Assembly: GCF_036320965.1 (NCBI RefSeq)
Contig: NC_092241.1
Coordinates: 3,691,668-3,755,667, forward strand
Length of the DNA stretch: 64,000 bases
Direction of reading: 5' to 3'
From: Panulirus ornatus
Taxonomy: Eukaryota > Arthropoda > Malacostraca > Decapoda > Palinuridae
Of this stretch, positions 56,039 to 64,000 are shown piece by piece; position 1 is the stretch's first letter, and every line of letters begins with the position of its first letter. The translations under genes were made by a program, and so were the position numbers. Below the pieces are notes generated by a model. The model did no database searches, was not told the origin of the DNA, and was given only the letters and a program-made list of their open reading frames with translations.

Positions 56039-57140
56039 GCTGGCTACCCCTGTGTTATCATCTACCAGCTGGGCATCACATTACCTTCCTCTACCACCTG
56101 AGTACCCTAGTGTTATCATCTACCAGCTGGGTATCACATTACCGTCATCTACCAGCTGAGTACCGCGACATCATCATCTACCAGCTATTTACCACACTAT
56201 TATAATTAAGTAAAGGGGTATCACAATCTAATTATCTACCAGCTGAACACCACATTATCATTATCTACCAGCTGAACATCATATCATCATTATCTACCAG
56301 CTGGGCACCACATCATTATCATCTATCAGCTGGGCACCACATCATTATCTACCAGCTGGGCACCACATCATTATCATCTACCAGCTGAGCACCACATCAT
56401 TATCACCTACCAGCTGGGCACCACATCATTATCTACCAGCTGGGCACAACATCATTATCATCTACCAGCTGAGCACAACATCATTATCATCTACCAGCTG
56501 AGCACCACATCATTATCATCTACCAGCTGAGCACAACATCATTATCATCTACCAGCTGAGCACAACATCATTATCATCTACCAGCTGAGCACAACATCAT
56601 TATCATCTACCAGCTGGGCACCACATCATTATCATCTACCAGCTGAGCACCACATCATTATCATCTACCAGCTGAGCACAACATCATTATCGTCTACCAG
56701 CTAGGCACCACATCATTATCATCTACCAGCTGGGCACCACATCATTATCATCTACCAGCTGAGCACCACATCATTATCATCTACCAGCTGAGCACCACAT
56801 CATTATCATCTACCAGCTGGGCACCACATCATTATCATCTACCAGCTGGGCACCACATCATTATCATCTACCAGCTGAGCACCACATCATTATCATCTAC
56901 CAGCTGAGCACCACATCATTATCACCTACCAGCTGAGCACCACATCATTATCACCTACCAGCTGAGCACCACATCATTATCACCTACCAGCTGGGCACCA
57001 CATCATTATCTACCAGCTGGGCACCACATCATTATCATCTACCAGCTGAGTACCACAATATTACCATCTACCAGCTGGATACCTCAATGTTATCATCTAC
57101 CAGCAGTGTACCACAATACCTGCCAGCTGAGTACCCTGAT
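56039..57140. repeat. 29 bp minisatellite, block B (related to A)
   Basis: About 37 units of TCATCTACCAGCTGAGCACC with ACATCATTA. It shares ATCATCTACCA and the 29 bp period with block A. Both ends (56039-56330 and 57040-57140) are diverged while the centre is uniform. Some units lack a CATTAT/CATC step and are shorter (about 23 bp). Confidence 0.96.
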
Positions 57141-57235
57141 ATCATCATCATGGTATGTATGATAGAAAACCTGCCGTCTCATGAGACGTGACTGCCCTGG
57201 CAACAGTGTACAATCTAATGATAAAGACAAATAAC

Positions 57236-57300
57236 AAATACAACAACAACAATAACAAATACAACAACAACAATAACAAATACAACAACAACAATAACAA
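57236..57300. repeat. 21 bp repeat, about 3 copies
   Basis: Three copies of AACAACAACAATAACAAATA-type sequence leading into the trinucleotide tract. Confidence 0.85.
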
Positions 57301-57309
57301 AATTAACGA

Positions 57310-57570
57310 CGATGATAATCAATAATGATAATAATGATAATAATAGTAGTAACAATAATAATAATATTAATAATGATAATGATAATAATGATAATGATAA
57401 TGATAATAATGATGATACTAATAATATTGATGATAATAATAATAATAATGATAATAATGATAATGATAATAACGATACTAATGATAATGATAATAATAAT
57501 AATGATAATGATAATAATAATGATGATAAGGATGATAATAATAATGATAATGATAATAATAATAATAATG

Positions 57571-57627
<57 letters not shown>

Positions 57628-57727
57628 TTGATAATAATAATGATAATGATAATATTGATAATAATAATGTTAATGATAATAATGATAATAATAATGATAA
57701 TAATGATAATAATGATAATAATAACAA
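57310..57727. repeat. (AAT)n/(GAT)n microsatellite
   Basis: About 415 bp of AAT and GAT triplets. Both strands stay open in a frame (poly-Asn/Asp on plus, poly-Leu/Ser on minus); this is a repeat artefact. Confidence 0.97.
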
Positions 57728-57734
57728 TAATTAC

Positions 57735-57942
57735 ACATGACAGCTAGAGACTGACTGTGAACGAATGTGACCTTTTTCGTCTGACTTCCCGGCGCTACCT
57801 CGCTGAAGCAGGGGGCGGCGATGCTGTTTCCTGTGGGGCGGGGTAGCGCCAGGAATGGAGGAAGGCAAGCAAGTATGAATATGTACATGTGTATGTATGT
57901 ATATGTCTGTATATGTATATGTGCATGTATAGGCGTTTATGA

Positions 57943-58009
<67 letters not shown>

Positions 58010-58083
58010 AGTGGATGTGCCATTCTTCGTCTGTCTTCCCGGCGCTACCTCGCTGACGCGGGAAACGGCCATCAAGTATGATA
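57735..58083 (+). mobile_element. RTE-like LINE, 3' UTR fragment
   Basis: Shows CTGTGAACGAATGTGACCTT, CCGGCGCTACCTCGCTGAAG (internal motif) and CGGCGCTACCTCGCTGACGC with GGGAAACGG (terminal motif), followed by an A-rich end. The internal part holds a (GT)n run at 57954-58007. No coding part is attached. Confidence 0.8.
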
Positions 58084-58274
58084 TTAAAAACAATAATTGA
58101 ATCAATACTATCAACACTGGTCATGATAACAGAGACAGAAATATTCACATATAGGTGAATAAATACATAACTTCCCACACTAGATGTAGCGACTTTGGTT
58201 CAACATTCATCACGTACAGCAATGGCTTTAACCTGACGCCTCTAATGGGAGAGGCAACTACATATGTATTTACC

Positions 58275-58440
58275 GCACGCCACCTGGTAGCGTTCCTGAC
58301 CGTGACGCATTCACGAGCCGCCTGGGTTCGAGCATACAAGTTCGAATCCTGATTGTGGCAGTCGGTCCACAGTCAACCCAGCTCTTCATCCACCCCTAGG
58401 GTTTGGTCGATAGAATGGGTACCTACCTTAGACTAAGGTA
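58275..58440 (+). mobile_element. tRNA-derived SINE-A
   Basis: Reads CACCTGGTAGCGTTCCTGAC, CGTGACGCATTCACGAGCCG, box B AAGTTCGAATCCTG, then GTGGCAGTCGGTCCACAGTC, AACCCAGCTCTTCATCC and ATGGGTACCTACCTTAGACT. The 3' end runs into (TCTA)n and (TA)n. Confidence 0.75.
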
Positions 58441-58463
58441 TATATCTATCAGTCAATCAATTT

Positions 58464-58481
58464 ATCTATCTATCTATCTAT

Positions 58482-58554
<73 letters not shown>
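58464..58554. repeat. (TCTA)n then (TA)n microsatellite
   Basis: A few TCTA units followed by about 62 bp TA. Confidence 0.97.
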
Positions 58555-58556
<2 letters not shown>

Positions 58557-58700
58557 GAAAGGATCACAATTGAGCGAGTGATCAAGTATATTCCCATGAG
58601 TCCACGCGGAAATGAAGCACGGTAAGTTCCCTAGTGCACTTTCGTGTAATAATCACATCATCCGGGGAGATACAAGAAAGAAATGTAACAGTCAGTTAAT
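58554..58700 (-). mobile_element. Penelope-like tail fragment
   Basis: Opposite-strand relative of 51956-52076. In the hammerhead-like core the first word is CGGATGA in place of CTGATGA, so the core is broken, but the GTG...CAC stem and GAAA remain. The tail ends at (TA)n. Confidence 0.5.
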
Positions 58701-59240
58701 TTACAAGGAACAGACGTAGCTAGGACGCCATTTGGTAAACAAGTGACTACCCGAATGTAGGTCGGGTGCGTTCGAGTCTGGCAACAAGCGAATCATAAAC
58801 TTATTATGTGGACAAGAAGGGGAACTGTTTACATATCTTATCAACAATAAAGCTATCCAATTTGTATAGACCTTCACAAATATTAAGGTTATAATTCATT
58901 GTGTATTGATAATAGATGATTCAATGATATTTCTCGTGGTACAAGAGTTAGAGTTAATAACTGAAATAACATTACTCCAGTCAATATACTGATCATAGTT
59001 TTTACGTGATTAACCAAGGCATTTGATTCTTGTCCTGTTCTAATACTATATTCATGTTAGACTTAAGCAATAGGAATATAGTACGGGAACACGGGTGAGA
59101 TATGTAATCTCGATACTGGAACACAGGTAGGCTTTAAACTTGGTAGAAATATCGGGATCGACTAAAGAGCACAATGCGAAAGCTTTTCCCCTGCAGCACT
59201 TCCTGGGGGAAAAATAATTTTTAGGTCTATATATATAATG
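58701..59240. other. Unassigned
   Basis: No recognised feature. Confidence 0.4.
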
Positions 59241-59289
59241 GAGGAAGTGTTTGTGTGGACCTGTCCTGCACGGGCCACTGTGGGCAGAC

Positions 59290-59780
59290 ACAGACCTAGA
59301 CACAGGAGACGGGAGGGCCATGAAGAAGGTTGGGGGATGAAGAGGGGAGGGTCATGCAGGATATGGAGGTCTGGGGAGGGGAGGGTCATTCTGGGGGTTG
59401 GGGCCTGTGGGGAGGGGGAGGATCACGAAGTGGGTGGGTGGATAGAAGTCCGGGGAGGGAAGGGCCGTTTTGGGGGGTTAGGTTCTGGGAAGGACGGTCG
59501 TATTGGGGGGTTTCAGGGCTGAGGTGGGAAGGGATAGGCAGTGCAAGGAAGAGGAGAGGGTCTGGTGAGCGGAGAGGTGATCAGAGGGAGGGAGGTGGGG
59601 GCGCCTCAGATGGGCAGGGCAGTTCTAGCGGTGGGGGTCGGGAACGGGAGGCCCATAAAGGGGTAGGGGGATCTCAGTGAAGGGTAAGGGTATGAGTCTA
59701 GGGAGAGGAAGTTCGTTCGGGTGGGAGGGAGATGAGAGCAGCGGTGGGGTATGCACAGGGTAAGAGAGGAGGGGCTTGGG
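59290..59780. repeat. G-rich degenerate repeat
   Basis: GGGGAGGG, GGGGGTT and GGGGGG runs recur on the plus strand at about 30-40 bp. Many runs of three or more G lie close enough to form G-quadruplexes. No stable unit. Confidence 0.6.
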
Positions 59781-61835
59781 AGGGGGTCATATAATGAAGG
59801 TAGGGTACGTGTGGACAGTGTTCGGCTGGCCGTCATGGTGCCCAAAATGATGGAAGACTCGGAGGCCACCCGACATAGCTAGTCTCCATAACAGTGCTGA
59901 CCCTGAGTGAGAACTTAGCTGCTGTTCTAAATTCGTCTACGTGAAGAGCATCATGAACCATCATTCGTTACATGTATGTCCTGTCGAGATAGGATAAGCA
60001 GATACACGTGTGATGTATCAAAGTTCCCGTTCATGAACATGATATTTCTTCAGGTTTTGGCAGATCTTGTTTCACAATGGCATCGTTACGTCACGCTTCA
60101 TGGATTGAAGTAATGAACCTGCGGGAGACGACGCGTTGATTGGTTACTTAACCTCTGGCCTATTAACTACCATGGTTACTAAGCTGTTAACGTCAAGTTA
60201 TAACCACCAATCGAAAACAGATCTTATAAAGTCCTTCTTCAGGGTGTTCAAGGTAATTCTAAGGCCTTACTGAGGAGGCTCTCACGGCACACAAAGTCCT
60301 GGTGGTAAAGAATTCTTTGGTGATTTCCGCTTCAGACCTATCAACTGCCAGGGTCATTAAGACCGTAATGGTCAAGCTATAACTAGCCTCCCAGAAAAAC
60401 CTTCGACACTCCACAGTCAGTTGTTAAAGATAACTGTGAGACCTTGATAAACCCTCACTGTCACTCTGACCCATCGAGGTTTAATGGGCGATATGAATGC
60501 TTGGGTGTCCCATGTTACTACTGCTGACACCAAGGAGCGGTTCTTATGCAGCTCCATACCACGTCGAGACTGAGAATACGAGGTGGAAACAAAGGGCAAA
60601 GTAACTGGTGATGACAGCTGCCGTCCCATGGTTGTAACTCTGTTACAATCAGTTTCTAATCACCTTCAAAAGAAATTGATTCATCGAGTATTGATGATAT
60701 CAAAAATCATCCGTTAAATATTCACAGAGACCACATTGATTGCAGTATGATCAAAGAACACTATATTGAACTTTAAAGAACACTATATTGAACTTTACGT
60801 TGCGGGTCGATTATAATCAATGTTAAGATCCAAGAAAAAGAAGACAGAAACGTTTCATGTCATACAATTAACACCTCAAACTTCGGTTCTCCCCGGCTTT
60901 CCTGCCTCATATCACGTCAGTCGATTGTTGACGGATCAACTTCACCCACTTTCCCCCATCAACAGTGGTGTTCCTCAGTGTTCTGCACCCTCACTCTTAA
61001 CCTCTTCCTCGCTTTTTATCAACACTTCTTTGTCTAATGTATAAACAAATTCACTTATGAGCTGACGACTGGACTCAACACTTTTTCTTTCAAGTCCTCT
61101 CCGTTTTCTCCTCTTCGATCAGCGTCTCGTTCCACCATAACTACCCCTAAAATACAGTAAATTTGGACAAGATTTCTCAGACAGGATGTTATTACCTTCC
61201 GGGAACCCCCAAAACCCAATACCTCCGTGTCATTTATTCGTAACCTAACCTCACATTACACACGCAGATAAGCATGCCTTAGAGAAACTGGGAATCTCGT
61301 TCAGATACGGTAGATTTTATCTTTCTGAAGCAATAACTCATTATACATCGGATAGACTCGCCCTTGTGTAAAGTTTTGCTCCATAAAGCCTTGCGTATCT
61401 GCTGACAGTTTCACTCTACATTGACCTCAAAACTTAACCACTTAACCCACTCTCCGTACACCACACTGTTGGTTCTCTCTCTCTCTTCTATAGATATTAC
61501 TTCGTTTTCCACTTCCGAGAGCTGGCAGTTTTCGTATCTCCACCATAATAGACAAGACAACGCATGCACTGCTCGGAACGCGACGGTAACACGTGGATGT
61601 GATGTGATCATTGGTAATTTAGGGACAGGCTGATGTAATGTTCTTTTTACACCCATATATTATCAACGCCTAATACTTGCTACTTTGATCATCTCTTAGA
61701 TCTTTTATCTTATCCTAAATGTATATCTTTGTCCTCTTGTGTTTCACTCAGATTCTGGCCTCAGTGAGATATGTCAGAGAGAAATAGGTTAAGCTGTTTT
61801 CCTGTTTCCAAGAAGAAATTTCTGCAGTATGATGA
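59781..61835. other. Unassigned, about 2 kb
   Basis: Longest stretch without a recognised element or array. A small direct duplication (GAACACTATATTGAACTTTA) occurs at 60757-60797. No coding motif recognised. Confidence 0.4.
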
Positions 61836-61839
61836 CCAC

Positions 61840-62345
61840 TACCCCAGCAGGCGAGCAGTGTGATGACCACTACCCCAGCAGGCGAGCAGTGTGATGACCA
61901 CTACCTCAGCAGGCGAGCAGTGTGATGACCACTACCTCAGCAGGCGAGCAGTGTGATGACCACTACCCCAGCAGGCGAGCAGTGTGATGACCACTACCCC
62001 AGCAGGCGAGCAGTGTGATGACCGGTACCCCAGCAGGCGAGCAGTGTGATGACCGGTACCCCAGCAGGCGAGCAGTGTGATGACCACTACCCCAGCAGGC
62101 GAGCAGTGTGATGACCGCTGCCCCAGCAGGCGAGCAGTGTGATGACCGCTACCCCAGCAAGCGAGCAGTGTGATGACTGCAATCCCAGCAGGCGAGCAGT
62201 GTGATGACCACTACCTCAGCAGGCGAGCAGTGTGATGACCACTACCCCAGCAGGCGAGCAGTGTGATGACCGGTACCCCAGCAGGCGAGCAGTGTGATGA
62301 CTGCTACCCCAGCAGGCGAGCAGTGTAATGACCGCTACCCCAGCA
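61840..62345. repeat. 29 bp minisatellite, block 1
   Basis: About 17 units of GTGATGACCACTACCCCAGC with AGGCGAGCA. Variants ACCGGTACC, ACTACCTC and ACCGCTACC recur. Confidence 0.96.
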
Positions 62346-62800
62346 GTGGGCTGTTCAGTGACCGATATCTCAGCAGGTGGTTGTGTAGTGACCGATATCC
62401 CAGCAGGTGGGCTGTGTAGTGACCGACATCCCAGCAGTGGGCTGTGTAGCGACCGATATCCCGGCAGGTGGGCTGTGGAGTGACCGATATCCCAGCAGGT
62501 GGGCTGTGGAGTGACCGATATCCCAGCAGTGGGCTGTGTAGCGACCGATATCCCAGCAGGTGGGCTGTGGAGTGACCGATATCCCAGCAGGTGAGCTGTT
62601 TAGTGACCGATATCCCAGCAGTGGGCTGTGTAGTGACCGATATCCCAACAGTGGGCTGTGTAGTGACCGATATCCCAGCAGTGGGCTGTGTAGCGACCGA
62701 TATCCCAGCAGGCGGGCTGTGGAGTGACCGATATCCCAGCAGGTGAGCTGTTTAGTGACCGATATCCCAGCAGTGGGCTGTGTAGTGACCGATATCCCTG
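62346..62800. repeat. 28-31 bp minisatellite, block 2
   Basis: About 15 units of GTGACCGATATCCCAGCAG with a GTGGGCTGTGTA-type end. It shares ACC..TA.CCCAGCAGG and the phase of block 1. Two unit lengths alternate (with and without GGT), and larger groups of units recur, suggesting a higher-order repeat. Confidence 0.94.
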
Positions 62801-63655
62801 CAGGCCAGCAATATTACCAACGATACCCCAGCAGGCCAGCAGTGTGGTCACTGTTACCCCAGCAGGCCAGCAGTGTGATCACTGTTACCCAGCAGGCCAG
62901 CACTGTGGTCACCGTTATCCCAGCAGGCCAGCACTGTGGTCACCGTTATCCCAGCAGGCCAGCACTGTGGTCACCGTTATCCCAGCAGGCCAGCAGTGTG
63001 ATCACTGTTACCCAGCAGGCCAGCAGTGTGATCACTGTTACCCAGCAGGCCAGCAGTGTGGTCACTGTTATCCCAGCAGGCCAGCACTGTGGTCACCGTT
63101 ATCCCAGCAGGCCAGCAGTGTGATCACTGTTACCCAGCAGGCCAGCAGTGTGATCACTGTTATCCCAGCAGGCCAGCAGTGTGATCACTGTTATCCCAGC
63201 AGGCCAGCAGTGTGATCACTGTTATCCCAGCAGGCCAGCACTGTGGTCACCGTTATCCCAGCAGGCCAGCAGTGTGGTCACTGTTATCCCAGCAGGCCAG
63301 CAGTGTGGTCACCGTTATCCCAGCAGGCCAGCAGTGTGGTCACTGTTATCCCAGCAGGCCAGCAGTGTGGTCACTGTTATCCCAGCAGGCCAGCAGTGTG
63401 GTCACTGTTATCCCAGCAGGCCAGCAGTGTGGTCACTGTTATCCCAGCAGGCCAGCAGTGTGGTCACTGTTATCCCAGCAGGCCAGCAGTGTGGTCACCG
63501 TTATCCCAGCAGCAGACAGCAGTGTGATCACTGTTATCCCAGCAGGCCAGCAGTGTGGTCACTGTTATCCCAGCAGGCCAGCAGTGTAGTCACCGTTATC
63601 CCAGCAGGCCAGCAGTGTGGTCACCGTTATCCCAGCAACAGACAGCCTAGCCAGA
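62801..63655. repeat. 29 bp minisatellite, block 3
   Basis: About 29 units of GTGGTCACTGTTATCCCAGC with AGGCCAGCA; some have GTTACCC and are 28 bp. The shared CCCAGCAGGC(C/G)AGCA core ties it to blocks 1 and 2. Unit-length differences of 1 bp make the plus frames shift. Confidence 0.96.
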
Positions 63656-63799
63656 TAAAGATGTTTTATAACAGATAAGAAATATAACCCAGCTCCTAGA
63701 TCAAGAAGCGGCCAATTACAATCTGCTTAACATTGTACATAGATGGACACGCTCCATATTGGTAATGGCTGTAGAATAACTAGATGGAAATATTCGATA

Positions 63800-63958
63800 C
63801 AAGAAGGAGTGGCCATCTAGCTCAAGGAACCACACGTGCGGCCCTTGGTCCAGCTCACAGGGTGGGATCCTGGTCGTGGCACAGTCGGTCCCCAGCCAAC
63901 ACAGCAGTTCAACCTCCCGTAGAGGATGGTCGATAGACTGGGGACATGCATTTAGCAA
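63800..63958 (+). mobile_element. tRNA-derived SINE-A, diverged
   Basis: Reads GGCCATCTAGCTCAAGGAAC at the head (poor box A), GGGTGGGATCCTGGTCGTGG, CACAGTCGGTCCCCAGCCAA, AGCAGTTCAACCTCC and GATGGTCGATAGACTGGGGA. It is the most diverged SINE-A copy. The 3' end runs into (TA)n at the window end. Confidence 0.65.

Positions 63959-64000
<42 letters not shown>
63959..64000. repeat. (TA)n microsatellite, cut by window end
   Basis: At least 20 TA dinucleotides, running off the right edge. Confidence 0.97.

Noticed and set aside
55466..57140. CRISPR array
   Set aside because: Regular 29 bp periodicity, but there are no unique spacers between repeats, and the context is eukaryotic.
57215..57747. Poly-Asn/Asp and poly-Leu/Ser frames
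   Set aside because: Pure AAT/GAT microsatellite translation.

Overview
The window looks like a gene-poor, repeat-saturated stretch of an arthropod nuclear genome, most likely a decapod crustacean. The signs are very long dinucleotide microsatellites ((TA)n, (GA)n, (CA)n), many minisatellites with 15-55 bp units, and decayed retroelements of types common in decapods: an RTE-like LINE, CR1-like and Jockey-like LINEs, Penelope-like elements and tRNA-derived SINEs. I recall sequences like the RTE-like element and its 3' tail from lobster genomes, but species cannot be fixed from sequence alone. I found no host protein-coding gene, rRNA, functional tRNA or CRISPR array that I could support. Nearly all long open frames are by-products of simple or tandem repeats, often because the unit length is a multiple of three.

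Layout. 1-12.4 kb: a chain of minisatellites (33, 27, 32+32+31, 30, 24 to 21, 21 and about 12 bp units), interrupted by two minus-strand Jockey-like LINE ends (about 1336-1665 and 5757-6503) and a plus-strand LINE end at about 7280-7670. 12.5-18.2 kb: a SINE, two CR1-like LINE fossils (12840-13530 and 14280-15890), an (AAT)n tract and a decayed RTE-like 3' part. 18.2-28.2 kb: anonymous sequence plus further degenerate minisatellites. 30.0-33.6 kb: a nest of three minus-strand, 5'-truncated RTE-like copies, SINE pieces and a Penelope-like scrap, all separated by (TA)n. 35.5-37.6 kb: a SINE, a minus-strand Penelope-like element with a GIY-YIG domain, and a tandemly duplicated tRNA-related SINE. 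39151-42603: a nearly full-length but dead RTE-like LINE between two (TA)n tracts. 42.7-43.8 kb: a homogeneous 24 bp minisatellite. 44.4-46.6 kb: a Penelope-like reverse transcriptase remnant and a LINE remnant. 46.9-53.7 kb: a 39 bp minisatellite, a long (CA)n tract, SINEs, an RTE-like 3' end, an inverted SINE pair and an RTE-like fragment. 55.4-57.1 kb and 61.8-63.7 kb: large 29 bp minisatellites built of successive homologous blocks.

Three patterns tie the window together. First, by my count each of 19 (TA)n tracts of at least about 20 bp touches a recognisable retroelement end on one or both sides, so (TA)n appears to be the landing site or the tail of several retroelement families. Second, a short element of about 230-245 bp (three copies) carries both the 5' end and the 3'-terminal stem-loop motif of the RTE-like LINE but no coding sequence; it looks like a non-autonomous head-plus-tail derivative. 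Third, roughly a fifth to a quarter of the window (hand tally about 14-15 kb) is minisatellite, and several arrays consist of adjacent blocks that keep the same period while their sequence diverges. Several Penelope-like tails also carry a hammerhead-ribozyme-like CTGATGA/stem/GAAA core.

All calls come from reading the sequence and conceptual translations; no database search was run.
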